From: Bacteroidales bacterium
GTDB taxonomy: Bacteria; Bacteroidota; Bacteroidia; Bacteroidales; F082
Reading direction: 5' to 3'
Assembly: GCA_015709215.1 (NCBI GenBank)
Contig: JACCQN010000022.1
Coordinates: forward strand, 1 to 54,450
DNA: 54,450 nucleotides
Both the position numbers and the translations under genes were made by a program. The notes under the pieces were generated by a model, which was not told the origin of the DNA, did no database searches, and saw only the letters and a list, made by a program, of their open reading frames with translations. Every line of letters starts with the position of its first letter. Within the stretch, counting starts at the first letter, position 1. Positions 19,127-28,603 of the stretch are shown one piece after another.

Positions 19127-22100
19127 TTATGAATGATTCAATTCCTGTTTTATATTCTGATCTTCAATCTGATCAGCAAGGTTAGAAACCGCTTTTTGCT
19201 TTTCTGAGATATAGGCATACATTGCCGGAATCACAAAAAGTGTAAGCAGGGTAGCAAAAGTTAGCCCGCCAATGATAGCAGTTCCCATAGCTACACGGCT
19301 TTCTGATCCTGCCCCAAGTGCCAATGCGATTGGTACAGCGCCTAATATGGTTGAGAAACTGGTCATCAGAATTGGTCTGAAACGAGCCACAGCAGCTGAA
19401 TGTATAGCTTCGAACTTGTTTAGACCCTGTGCTTTGCGCTGATTGGCAAACTCTACTATTAATATCCCGTTCTTCGAAACCAGCCCAATAAGCATGATGA
19501 TACCGATCTGACTAAAAATGTTTAAGGTCTTTCCAAAATACCAGAGAGTTAGTACAGCACCCGCCAATGCTAAAGGAACGGTGAACATAATAATTAAGGG
19601 GTCGCGAAAACTCTCGAACTGAGCCGAAAGGACAAGATAAATCAGGATAAGTGCCAGCAAGAATGCAAAAACCATACTCGAACTGCTTTCCTCAAAATCT
19701 TTGGAAGCCCCGGCCAAGGAAGTACTAAAAGTATCATCCAATACTTCTGCTGCAATACGATCCATTTCGGCTATACCGTCGCCTATGGTTTTCCCGTCAA
19801 CAGGATTGGCCGAAACAGTAGCTGAAACATAACGGTTGTAGCGATAAAGCTGTGGAGGATTGGTTTCTTCAACAATTTCTACCAGATTAGAGAGCTGTAA
19901 CAATTCACCCGCATTATTTTTCACATACATGGTTTTTAGGTCAAGAGGTTGATTACGGTATGATCGCTCCAGCTGACCTATCACCTCGTACTGCTTGCCG
20001 TTCATGATAAAATACCCAAAACGCGTTTCGCTTAGGGCAAACTGCAGGGTTTGGGCGATGTCCTGTGCCGAAACACCGAGTGTACGAGCTTTCTCTCTGT
20101 TGATAGAAATCTGAAGCTCCGGTTTGTTGAACTTGAGGTTGAGATCGGCCACCTGAAACACCTGACTTTGGTTAACTTTCTCCATAAATTCAGGAAGTAT
20201 CTCACGCAACTTATCAATCTGATTCGACTGAATTACATACTGAACAGGTAATCCACCACGTTGAGTTCCAATGGATTGATCCTGTACAACAAAGCTTCGG
20301 GCAGCCGTAAGCTGGGCCATCCGTGCACTCACTGCATTTGCAATTTGCTTCTGACTACGTTCCCGTTTATCGGGTTCAACTAATTTTATTCGGGCAAAAG
20401 CAGTATTAACAGAGCTGCTGGCTCCATAACTTGGCGATGTAACAGTTACCAAAGAGTAAATCTCCGGAACTTCCTCTTGAATCACATCAATCATCTCTTT
20501 CACATAATCTTCCATAAACTCAAAAGTACTCCCTTCGGGTGCCGTAACAACCACTCGCATTCCCGACCTGTCTTCAATAGGGGCTAGCTCAGAGGGTAAA
20601 TTCTTGCCAAGCCCATAAATAATCAATACTGAAATACCAATTACCACAAAAGCCATCCATTTAACCTTCAGGAAAGCGGTTAATGCATTAGCATATAGCG
20701 TATTGAGCTTTTGAAAAAAAGGTTCTGTGGCTTGATATAACCAGTTATGCTTCTCCCTCTTTTTTAGGATTTTGGTCGAAAGCATGGGCGTGAGTGTAAG
20801 CGCTACAAAGGAAGATATAATTACTGATCCTGCCAGCACCACACCAAATTCGCGGAACAAACGTCCGGTAATACCTTCCAGAAAAATGACCGGAAGAAAT
20901 ACAGTCGCAAGCGCTATAGTAGTTGCTATGATTGCAAAGAAAATCTCTGCCGAACCCTCAATACCTGCCTGAAGAGGTTTCACACCTTTCTCAATCTTGC
21001 TATAAATGTTCTCAATCACCACAATGGCATCATCCACCACCAGTCCTATCGCCAACACCAAACCCAGCATGGTAAGCACATTGATTGAGAAATTAGCAAT
21101 ATACATGATGAAAAATGAACCTACCAGCGAAATAGGAATCACAAGCACCGGAATAATAGTAGTACGCCAGTCGCGGAGAAAGAAAAATATAACCAACACA
21201 ACCAAAACAAAAGACATATAAATGGTTTGCTCCACTTCCCTGATCGAATCGCGGATAAAATCGGTATTATCAAAGCCTATTCCCAGCTCAATATCTTCGG
21301 GCAGATCCTTTTGGATTTTTTTAACCCTGCGATAAAATTCATCAGCAATATCAATATGATTTGAACCAGGCTGAGGCACGATAACATTTCCGACCATAGG
21401 TACTCCGTCACGTCGTAAAATTGTACGTTCGTTGAGTGGAGCCAATTCAGCATAACCAATATCTTTAAATCTCACTAAACCATGCTTGTCTTCTTTGATT
21501 ATGAGGTTGTTAAACTCATCCGGCGTTTCGAGGCGGCTGAGAGTACGTATTGTTAGTTCAACAGTATTTCCTTCTATCCGGCCCGAAGGCAACTCAAGGT
21601 TTTCGCGGAGCAAAGCATTCCTTACGTCAAGCGGACTCAGGTCGAAAGCAGCAAGGCGTATAGGATCCATCCAGAGCTTCATAGAATAGCGTTTTTCTCC
21701 CCATATTTGTATAGCACTTACACCCGGTATTGTTTGTAAACTTTCTTTGAACGTCCGCTCAGCTATTTCGGTTAATTCTAACAATGACCGTTGCTCACTT
21801 TTGATATTCAAGAAGATAATCGGCCTGGCATCAGCATCAGCTTTAGAAACGATGGGAGGATCAGCATCAGGCGGAAGATTACGCAAAGCCCGCGAAACAC
21901 GATCACGCACATCGTTGGCTGCAGCTTCCAGGTCGACCGAAAGATCAAACTCAACGGTAATGGTGCTACGTCCATCACGACTCACCGAAGTGATCGTCCG
22001 GATACCGTCTATCCCGTTTATTGATTCTTCGAGTGGTTCGGTTATCTGTGATTCAATCACATCGGCATTGGCACCTACATAATTTGAACTTACCGTGATA

Positions 22101-22231
22101 ATGGGCGGATCCACGCTCGGATATTCTCTAACGCCCAGCGAAACCAGTCCGATAATTCCAAACAGGATAATCAGAATCGACATCACAATAGCCAGTACCG
22201 GCCTTTGAATACTTAGAGAGGATAAACTCAT
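19127..22231 (-). CDS. RND efflux transporter, HAE-1/AcrB-like
   Basis: A 1034-residue inner-membrane proton/drug antiporter. TM1 is at residues about 10-32, and two large periplasmic loops separate the TM blocks. The proton-relay pair Asp400-Asp401 lies in LVLAIGLVVDDAIVVIEN, and the relay Lys lies in GLVSKNGILIVEFAN (about residue 930). The N-terminal IQRPVLAIVMS and REYPSVDPPIITV patterns are typical of the multidrug branch rather than the metal branch. It begins 3 nt after the membrane fusion protein. Substrates cannot be deduced. Confidence 0.96.
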   Translation of the reverse strand: MSLSSLSIQRPVLAIVMSILIILFGIIGLVSLGVREYPSVDPPIITVSSNYVGANADVIESQITEPLEESINGIDGIRTITSVSRDGRSTITVEFDLSVDLEAAANDVRDRVSRALRNLPPDADPPIVSKADADARPIIFLNIKSEQRSLLELTEIAERTFKESLQTIPGVSAIQIWGEKRYSMKLWMDPIRLAAFDLSPLDVRNALLRENLELPSGRIEGNTVELTIRTLSRLETPDEFNNLIIKEDKHGLVRFKDIGYAELAPLNERTILRRDGVPMVGNVIVPQPGSNHIDIADEFYRRVKKIQKDLPEDIELGIGFDNTDFIRDSIREVEQTIYMSFVLVVLVIFFFLRDWRTTIIPVLVIPISLVGSFFIMYIANFSINVLTMLGLVLAIGLVVDDAIVVIENIYSKIEKGVKPLQAGIEGSAEIFFAIIATTIALATVFLPVIFLEGITGRLFREFGVVLAGSVIISSFVALTLTPMLSTKILKKREKHNWLYQATEPFFQKLNTLYANALTAFLKVKWMAFVVIGISVLIIYGLGKNLPSELAPIEDRSGMRVVVTAPEGSTFEFMEDYVKEMIDVIQEEVPEIYSLVTVTSPSYGASSSVNTAFARIKLVEPDKRERSQKQIANAVSARMAQLTAARSFVVQDQSIGTQRGGLPVQYVIQSNQIDKLREILPEFMEKVNQSQVFQVADLNLKFNKPELQISINREKARTLGVSAQDIAQTLQFALSETRFGYFIMNGKQYEVIGQLERSYRNQPLDLKTMYVKNNAGELLQLSNLVEIVEETNPPQLYRYNRYVSATVSANPVDGKTIGDGIAEMDRIAAEVLDDTFSTSLAGASKDFEESSSSMVFAFLLALILIYLVLSAQFESFRDPLIIMFTVPLALAGAVLTLWYFGKTLNIFSQIGIIMLIGLVSKNGILIVEFANQRKAQGLNKFEAIHSAAVARFRPILMTSFSTILGAVPIALALGAGSESRVAMGTAIIGGLTFATLLTLFVIPAMYAYISEKQKAVSNLADQIEDQNIKQELNHS

Positions 22232-22234
22232 AGC

Positions 22235-23311
22235 TTAGTTTATTGCTGTAAGTTGAACTTTCATGCCAGGATGCATCTGTAATAAACCTGTTGTGATTAC
22301 TGTATCACCTGATTGTAATCCGGAAACAATTTCAACGGCAGATTCTGTGCGCAAGCCCGTTATAACATTTACAGCTTGCGCTGTACCGTTGCGATATACA
22401 AATATTTTGTGAGTGCCCATTTCTGGAATAAGTGCTTCTGCTTTAACCTGTAAGGTTTCTTTTTTGCTTACCAGTGGAATGATGACACGAGCAAAAGAGC
22501 CAGGCACTATCTTTTTATCACTGTTTGCATACAATGCCCTCACGGGAAGTGAGCGTGTTTTTGAATCGATGCGGGGCTCGATGGCATAAATGCTTGCGGT
22601 AAATTTTCCCGGGTTATTTTCTACTGTAAAACTCACTTCATGACCATTATTGATGTAAGGAGCATAACGTTCAGGCACGCTGAAATTGAGTTTAACAGGT
22701 TGTATCCGCACCAATGATACAATTGGCATCCCGGGCGAGAGATAACTGCCTTCGCTGATCTGTCTGAGCCCAAGCTGTCCGGTAAATGGTGCCCTGATCA
22801 GGGTTTTTTCGAGCTGAGCCTGCAGCAGGGCTGCTTCTGCCTCCAAAGTGCTCAGTTCGGTGAGAACCTGATCGTAGGCTTGCTGGCTGATGCCTTGTTT
22901 TTCGAGCAATTGGCGCTGTCGTTGTTCGCTTTCTCGGGCAAGCTTTATCTGATGATTGTTGCGATCGATCTGGGCAAATAAGTCTGCATTATTAATGGTA
23001 ACCAAAAGCTCACCTTCTTCGACGGTTGTGCCTTCTTCAAAATGAATTTTGATGACCTGACCGGCAATTTCGGCTGATACATCAACCTGTTCATCAGCCA
23101 TTACAGAGCCACCTGCTATTAGCTCATCGGTAAGCGGAGCTTTTTTAATAATCATGGCCTGAACGGGTAAAACAGTGCTGGCACCTGAGGGTGCACGTAA
23201 AGGATCTTCGGTTTCTTTGCCCTCGAAAAACCCTCCCGATAGCATCAGCCAAATGAACAAAAGGATTACCAAACTCAGACTGACAAGCTTAATAAGCGTA
23301 TTTTTCTTCAT
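22235..23311 (-). CDS. Membrane fusion protein of the RND pump (AcrA/MexE-like)
   Basis: A 358-residue periplasmic adaptor. One N-terminal membrane anchor (residues 8-25) is followed by the split lipoyl domain (EIAGQVIKIHFEEGTTVEEG near 88, APFTGQLGLRQISEGSYLS near 175), an alpha-hairpin (about 112-165), a beta-barrel and a membrane-proximal domain ending in GLQSGDTVITTGLLQMHPG. The family length is met. First gene of the MFP-RND-TolC operon, with a -7 box about 80 nt upstream of the ATG. Confidence 0.94.
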   Translation of the reverse strand: MKKNTLIKLVSLSLVILLFIWLMLSGGFFEGKETEDPLRAPSGASTVLPVQAMIIKKAPLTDELIAGGSVMADEQVDVSAEIAGQVIKIHFEEGTTVEEGELLVTINNADLFAQIDRNNHQIKLARESEQRQRQLLEKQGISQQAYDQVLTELSTLEAEAALLQAQLEKTLIRAPFTGQLGLRQISEGSYLSPGMPIVSLVRIQPVKLNFSVPERYAPYINNGHEVSFTVENNPGKFTASIYAIEPRIDSKTRSLPVRALYANSDKKIVPGSFARVIIPLVSKKETLQVKAEALIPEMGTHKIFVYRNGTAQAVNVITGLRTESAVEIVSGLQSGDTVITTGLLQMHPGMKVQLTAIN

Positions 23312-23391
23312 GTTTTATATTGTTCTGTAAACAAACCCTGATGGACTTTAAAAGTTCAATGCCTTAGCGATAAAATTGCCTTGAATGTGCG

Positions 23392-23427
23392 CAAAAGTAA
23401 AATTTTTCAAGCTTTCAAGCTTTTGGA
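23392..23427 (-). promoter_or_regulatory. Promoter and candidate operator of the RND operon
   Basis: On the minus strand TACTTTTG (23392-23399) matches the -7 consensus, with a TTG at 23416-23418 (spacing 16, slightly short). The -33 region is covered by two copies of TCAAGCTTT, each holding the palindrome AAGCTT, in 23407-23424. A repressor bound there would block the promoter. Confidence 0.4.
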
Positions 23428-23700
23428 GATTCTGAGATTTAGTTAAAAAAACTATTTCTTTTGTGTTTTTAGGTTGATTATTTGTACTTTAATGGACGAA
23501 AGTTATTCCCAACACGCTTTGCAAACGCCGATCAATATGTTTTGCAGCACTGTTCTGATGGTTATGGTGCCTCTTATCCAACTTACTCAGCTTCTAAAAA
23601 AAGATAGCCATTATAAAGCTATTTTTAGGCTAGATGGGATAAAGTGATTAAAAACTAAAATACAATAAATCAGTAGGTAATACCAGAATAGCTTAATTAT
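23428..23700. other. Gap with no supported feature
   Basis: Between the RND promoter and the TPR relic, all frames are interrupted by stops. The stretch may contain further decayed 5' sequence of the TPR gene, but no alignable motif is visible. Confidence 0.4.
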
Positions 23701-24752
23701 GCCAGGCATAATCCTGAACTTGCCAAGCACAAGGATTTACTTTTAAGAGTTGATTATTTCAACACCTGGGGTCTTTTTTATTGATAAAGCAACGAAGCCT
23801 ACAGCGCTATAACATTCTTAACAAAAACAGCGCAAATACCTGTGCGGAAGTATTTGTATGATAAAGTGACCGAAGCGTATAACAATCTGGGAGTTTTATG
23901 CGGCAAAAGTATTCAAACGGATTTTTCTCTCAAATACCCGCACAAAGCTCTGGAACTGGATCAGATGCGCGCTAATCAGGTTGAGATAGCCAAAACCAGT
24001 TACGATTTAGGACGTATTTATCGCGGACAGTCGAAATATTTGATTGCTTATGCGTATCAAATTAAGGCAGTTGAATAGATGCGGCAGCAAAGGGATACGC
24101 TGCGTCTGATGAAAGCCTTGATTACTCTTGACGTGCTGAGTTCAGATTTGAATAAGAAAGAGGAAGCTATATCGTATTATCTGGAAGTAGAAAATATGGC
24201 TGATGCGTATAGCCGAAATTTTGGCCAAACTGTCCTTTACAACAATATCACAGCTTTTTATATGGATGAGCTGCACGATTATGAAAAAGCTAAATATTTT
24301 GCCCGTAAAGGATTGAAAGCAGCACAAATTGACATGCAAAGGCTGATGTATTTATATTCGAACCTTGCTTCAATTTTTAATCAATCAACCCCATATAATA
24401 GTTCATTATTTTATCATCAAAAAGTTATAGGTATAACGCGATTCATTATGGATATACGCAAATTTTGGTGGGGGGCTTATAGTAATTATGCGCTCTTGAT
24501 AAGGTATTATGGAATGTATGATTCTGCCGCAATTTATTTCAACAAAGCATTAGAGGTACGGAAGAAAGTGGAAACAGATACTGGAAATATAACATTTTAG
24601 CTGCAATGGCTTCATTTGAAAGTATGCAAGGTAATTTCCTTTCGGCTTATGATCATCTCTGGCAATCGGTTATGCTAAAAGATTCTGTCTTTGATGAGGA
24701 AAGCGACCGCAGAATTGGAGAATTACAAATGATTTTTGAAATCAAGACTTAA
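23701..24752 (+). pseudogene. Broken TPR-repeat protein gene
   Basis: Helical-repeat protein sequence is scattered over about 1 kb in more than one frame. ARHNPELAKHKDLLLRVDYF (from 23701) ends at stops near 23780. A second stretch (23842-24078, with EAYNNLGVLCGKS) is cut by an in-frame TAG at 24076. The same frame continues to 24600 with EKAKYFARKGLKAAQ and SAAIYFNKALEVRKK. A frameshift near 24573 moves the reading to LAAMASFESMQGNFLSAYDH and on to GELQMIFEIKT, with a stop at 24752. The ending resembles Bacteroidota TPR proteins that normally continue into a coiled coil and a DNA-binding or kinase domain, so the output domain seems lost. Several independent disruptions argue against sequencing error. 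Confidence 0.75.
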
Positions 24753-24813
24753 AAGGCACACGTTTCTGTTTTACAGTTCCGCAGAGCAAATAAACCAAAC
24801 CAAGACATTTTTC

Positions 24814-24821
24814 TAGCTTTG
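24814..24821 (+). promoter_or_regulatory. -7 box of the thioesterase gene
   Basis: TAGCTTTG matches TAnnTTTG and ends 17 nt before the ATG at 24839, giving a leader of about 10 nt. No obvious -33 element is seen. Confidence 0.5.
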
Positions 24822-24838
24822 CATTTCAAATCAAACCT

Positions 24839-25576
24839 ATGAAATCTAAATTTATCCGAACAGATACTTATCCTGTTTCGTGGCATGATATTGATGCGAA
24901 TGGAAAACAGAGCCTGAGGTCGTTTGCTGTTTTTATGCAGGAATCGGCCTGGAGACATGCTGAGGATCTGGGTTTTGGTTTCAACTTTATGGCTCAGCAT
25001 GATGCCTTTTGGGTGCTTAAAAGCATTCGGGCTCAAATTTTTCAGTATCCGGCCTGGAAGCAAAATGTGCTGCTGCAAACCTGGCACCGTGGCTATCAGG
25101 GGTTGCTGGCTTTCAGGGATTTTAAACTATTGGATGAATCAGGAGTTACACTTGCTTTGGCTGCCAGCGATTGGATAATCATGCACCAACAAAGCCGACG
25201 CCCGCTCAAAACTGATATTTTGGAGGAGTTTGCCACAACGGCATTGGAAAGGCGGGCTTTGGAGGATTTTATTTGGGCAGAAAAGCATTCTGGTAAACTT
25301 GTTTATGAAGCAGATCGCAAAGTCAATTTTTCCGAAACAGATATGCATGGACACATGAATAACACCCGTTATTTTGAATGGGCAGCGGATGTTTTGAATG
25401 AACTTTCGGAAGCGCAAACACATGTGAAACAATTTGAAATGCAGTTCCGCAACGAATGTCGTGTTAAGGATGTTATCAAATTATCAGCTCTACAAAACGG
25501 CAAAATCTACACCATAACAGGCGTCAACAACCGTAATGGGAAAACGATTTTTCAGCTTAACTTGAGTGTATCCTGA
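24839..25576 (+). CDS. Acyl-ACP thioesterase (FatA/FatB-like)
   Basis: A 245-residue cytoplasmic enzyme with tandem hot-dog folds, one from about residue 8 to 130 and one from about 155 to 245. The second fold carries the motif SETDMHGHMNNTRYFEWAAD (about 163-182), the Asp/Asn/His cluster seen in acyl-ACP thioesterases, and the first fold starts with VSWHDIDANG. These enzymes hydrolyse acyl-ACP to free fatty acid and ACP, ending chain elongation. Bacterial members are common in Bacteroidota and anaerobes. It stands alone behind its own -7 box. A broader acyl-CoA thioesterase role cannot be excluded. Confidence 0.85.
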   Translation: MKSKFIRTDTYPVSWHDIDANGKQSLRSFAVFMQESAWRHAEDLGFGFNFMAQHDAFWVLKSIRAQIFQYPAWKQNVLLQTWHRGYQGLLAFRDFKLLDESGVTLALAASDWIIMHQQSRRPLKTDILEEFATTALERRALEDFIWAEKHSGKLVYEADRKVNFSETDMHGHMNNTRYFEWAADVLNELSEAQTHVKQFEMQFRNECRVKDVIKLSALQNGKIYTITGVNNRNGKTIFQLNLSVS

Positions 25577-25926
25577 TGGTGAGTGTTTTAAGGCTTGTAT
25601 ATGTTGTTGAGCGTGTCATCTCTCTCCTTAGTTCAGGAGATAAATTTGGTTTATTTCCATAACACTTGTTAGCCGCGACGAAACATTTATAACAACGTCA
25701 ACTACTGAATAATAATATTACCTTAAATCCGCAACCTCTTATTAACAATTTAAATCAAAACACTGTGTATAAATAATATACCTAGCGTTTGACAGCTATG
25801 TTTTCCACATATTTTATTTAAAGGTACTAAATCAACTGTAGGATGAAGGATGAGATATTTATCGATCAATTTTGCAGTTGTCTTTGCACAAGGATTTAAT
25901 GGCAAGTCAAAATGCCATTCAACGCA
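25577..25926. other. 350-bp gap, no gene seen
   Basis: AT-rich sequence between convergent genes, with stops in all frames. It holds a 12-nt palindrome TAACACTTGTTA (25660-25671). A 7-bp hairpin AATGGCA/TGCCATT (25898-25919) lies just past the CLC stop but has no T-run on either strand, so it is at best a weak terminator. Confidence 0.4.
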
Positions 25927-27699
25927 CTAATCATCCGAAATCTCACTTAGTTTTTTACGGTAGGTCGAAAACACATTGGCACGCGACACATAACCCAGAT
26001 AACGTCCTTTATGAACGACCGGAATATTATACTTGCCCGATTCCTGAAACTTACGGGCCACTTCGGCCATGGGCTCACCGGGATCGATGATATATTTTGG
26101 CATCACCATCAGGTTTTCAACAGTGGTATCGTAAAGGTCGGTGTCGAACATAATATTGCGCACATCATCCATCAGGATATGCCCCATAAAAGTTTCATCT
26201 TTATCCACAACGGGGAAAATATTGCGTTTGGATTGCGCAATGATTCCAACCAACTCGCGCAGCGTAGTACCTGGCCTAACAATACTGAAATTGGTTTCTA
26301 CAAGCCGTCGCAGGCTCATCATATTCAATATACTACGGTCTTTATTATGTGTAAGCAGTTCACCACGTTCGGCCAATTGATAGGTGTAAACAGAATTGGT
26401 ATTGAATATTTTTACTGTGGCAAATGAGATGGTACTCACGATCATCAGCGGAACAAAAAGTGTGTAGCCATTGGTGATTTCGGCAATCAGAAAGATCCCT
26501 GTAAGCGGTGCATGAAGGATTCCGGCGATCATACCGGCCATACCTACCAAGGCGAATTTTCCGGGATTCAAATCGCCCAACCCCAGCTGATTTGTGGCTA
26601 AGGCAAAAAACAAGCCGGTGAAGGCACCAATAAAAAGGGCAGGAGCAAAAACGCCCCCCACTCCGCCAGCTCCAAAAGTAAAAGCAGTGGCAAATGCCTT
26701 AACCAGAATTATAGCGATAAAAAGGATGAAAACTACCCAGCCAATATCTTTGTATGGAAAAAATATGCTGTTGTTATATAAAGCGCCATAGTCTCCCTGC
26801 AAACTTTGGTTGATGGCTTCATAACCTTCACCATATAGTGCCGGAAAAAAGAAGATTAATACTCCTAGCAGCACACTGCCAATTAGAAAGCGTTTCCACA
26901 TACTGCCAAAACGCTTAAAATATTTTTCAGTAAAGATATATACCCGCGTAAAATAAGCCGAAGTTAATCCTGCCAAAATGCCCAGCGCTAAATAATAAAC
27001 CGTGTTGGACGGATTAAAAGCTTCATGCAGCTCGATGGGATACATAACTGCCTGACCCATCATAAAATAGGAAGTGAGCACTGCCGTGAGTGAGGCTATC
27101 AAAAGTGGTACGAGTGATGCCATCGAAAGATCTATCATGATTACTTCCAGCGCAAAAACTATCCCGGCAATGGGCGACTGAAAAATGGCTGCCATGGCGG
27201 CGGCGCTCGACAGGCTGATCATCAGGGTGATCTGCTTGAAATTGAGCCGTAGCAACTGCCCCAGATTCGATCCGATGGCTGCACCTGTTGAAACGGTAGG
27301 CCCCTCGAGCCCCACCGAACCCCCAAAACCTACCGTAAAAGCACTGGTGATGATGGCCGAAAAAATATTATGCATTTTGATGATGCCGTTTTTCCGACTG
27401 ATTGCATACAATACGCCGGGAATGCCATGACCAATGTCCTGCCGCACAATATAACGCATGAAAACAATCGCCAGAAAAATACCAACAGTTGGGTAAATGA
27501 AATAGAAATAGTTTTCGTATTGACTGGTAAATCCACTCGTCAGCAAATCCTTTATCAGATTAGCAGCGTACTTGATAATAATGGCCGATAAACTAGCTAA
27601 AACACCCACAACAACGCTCAGCACATATATCCATTGCTTATCGCTGATATGGTTGCTACGCCACTGCAAAAAACGTCTCAATAGGATTTCTGCTTTCAA
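25927..27699 (-). CDS. CLC-family chloride channel/transporter with CBS pair
   Basis: A 590-residue membrane protein. The CLC core (about 20-430) includes GHGIPG (90-95), the gating-glutamate motif GSVGLEGPTVS (Glu132) and the later FGAGGVGGVFAPAL selectivity loop. The proton-glutamate position of exchangers (Glu203 in the E. coli protein) appears to be Val186 here, in FALEVIMID, as in CLC channels. This hints at a passive channel but is a by-eye alignment. Two CBS domains fill about 460-585 and usually bind adenine nucleotides. No ATG lies near the N-terminus; an upstream in-frame stop forces the start to TTG at 27699 or to a later non-ATG codon. The promoter at 27720-27750 fits the TTG start. 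Confidence 0.88.
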   Translation of the reverse strand: MKAEILLRRFLQWRSNHISDKQWIYVLSVVVGVLASLSAIIIKYAANLIKDLLTSGFTSQYENYFYFIYPTVGIFLAIVFMRYIVRQDIGHGIPGVLYAISRKNGIIKMHNIFSAIITSAFTVGFGGSVGLEGPTVSTGAAIGSNLGQLLRLNFKQITLMISLSSAAAMAAIFQSPIAGIVFALEVIMIDLSMASLVPLLIASLTAVLTSYFMMGQAVMYPIELHEAFNPSNTVYYLALGILAGLTSAYFTRVYIFTEKYFKRFGSMWKRFLIGSVLLGVLIFFFPALYGEGYEAINQSLQGDYGALYNNSIFFPYKDIGWVVFILFIAIILVKAFATAFTFGAGGVGGVFAPALFIGAFTGLFFALATNQLGLGDLNPGKFALVGMAGMIAGILHAPLTGIFLIAEITNGYTLFVPLMIVSTISFATVKIFNTNSVYTYQLAERGELLTHNKDRSILNMMSLRRLVETNFSIVRPGTTLRELVGIIAQSKRNIFPVVDKDETFMGHILMDDVRNIMFDTDLYDTTVENLMVMPKYIIDPGEPMAEVARKFQESGKYNIPVVHKGRYLGYVSRANVFSTYRKKLSEISDD

Positions 27700-27719
27700 A
27701 AGGTTCTGGATTTAAGGTG

Positions 27720-27750
27720 CGAAATTATCAAATTGCTTTCATTTTGACAA
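27720..27750 (-). promoter_or_regulatory. Promoter of the CLC gene
   Basis: Minus strand: a TTG at 27748-27750, a 20-nt spacer, then TAATTTCG (27720-27727), which differs from TAnnTTTG at one base. The predicted leader is about 14 nt to the TTG start. Confidence 0.5.
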
Positions 27751-27809
27751 CTAAGAGTTCGGCATTACCCGTCCGATAAGGCTGAATCAGCTTAAATCAT
27801 TCATTTTAT

Positions 27810-27817
27810 TATCTTCG
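27810..27817 (+). promoter_or_regulatory. -7 box of the exonuclease III gene
   Basis: TATCTTCG, a one-mismatch TAnnTTTG, lies 18 nt before the ATG at 27836 and is followed by CAGC, a frequent context of Bacteroidota start sites. Confidence 0.4.
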
Positions 27818-27835
27818 CAGCAAAATAGAAACATA

Positions 27836-28600
27836 ATGAAAATCATCAGCTATAACGTAAACGGAATCAGAGCCGCCATCAACAAGGGCTTTCTCGACTG
27901 GCTCAAAACGGAGGCGCCGGATGTGATTTGTCTGCAGGAAATCAAGGCAATGCAAGAACAAATCCCTTCGATGGATTTTGAGGCACTTGGCTATCATCAT
28001 TTTTGGTTTCCGGCTCAAAAAAAAGGTTATAGCGGAACCGCTGTGCTTTCGAAGATTCGGCCGGATAATGTGGTTTTTGGCATGAATATGCCACAATATG
28101 ATAATGAGGGAAGGTTATTACGTGCCGACTTTGGTGAGCTGAGTGTTGTAAGTGTTTACCATCCTTCGGGTAGCAGCGGTGATGAGCGTCAGGCCTTTAA
28201 GATGCAGTGGCTGAGTGATTTTCAGGATTATGTGCTGAACCTTAGAAAGGAACGTCCCAATCTGATACTTTCGGGCGACTATAACATTTGTCATCAGGCT
28301 ATCGATATTCACGATCCGGTGCGCAATGCTACTGTTTCGGGCTTTTTGCCTGAAGAAAGGGAATGGATGACGGGTTTTTTGGAACAGGGTTTTATCGATA
28401 GTTTCAGACACCTTAACAAAGCTCCGCACAACTACAGCTGGTGGAGCTATCGTGCCAATGCCCGCGCCAATAACAAAGGCTGGCGCATTGATTACCATAT
28501 GCTGTCAGAAAATCTGCTTCCTGAATTAAAATCTGCTTATTTATTGCCCGATGTAAAACATTCAGATCATTGTCCAGTAGTAGTAGAACTGGCTGATTAA
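27836..28600 (+). CDS. xth: Exodeoxyribonuclease III / AP endonuclease
   Basis: A 254-residue Mg-dependent enzyme of base-excision repair that cleaves 5' of abasic sites and degrades duplex DNA from the 3' end. All family motifs are present: YNVNGIRAA (5-13), ICLQEIKA with the metal-binding Glu near 37, YHPSGS near 108, LSGDYNICH near 146 with catalytic Asp and Asn, RIDYHMLS near 222 and the terminal KHSDHCPVVVEL. Full length. The convergent acpS gene ends 3 nt beyond its stop. Confidence 0.96.
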   Translation: MKIISYNVNGIRAAINKGFLDWLKTEAPDVICLQEIKAMQEQIPSMDFEALGYHHFWFPAQKKGYSGTAVLSKIRPDNVVFGMNMPQYDNEGRLLRADFGELSVVSVYHPSGSSGDERQAFKMQWLSDFQDYVLNLRKERPNLILSGDYNICHQAIDIHDPVRNATVSGFLPEEREWMTGFLEQGFIDSFRHLNKAPHNYSWWSYRANARANNKGWRIDYHMLSENLLPELKSAYLLPDVKHSDHCPVVVELAD

Positions 28601-28603
28601 AAG

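Noticed and set aside
25660-25671. TAACACTTGTTA near GTTA/TAAC motifs, considered as an integron attC-like site
   Set aside because: No second core pair with correct spacing, no cassette-like gene and no integrase nearby.
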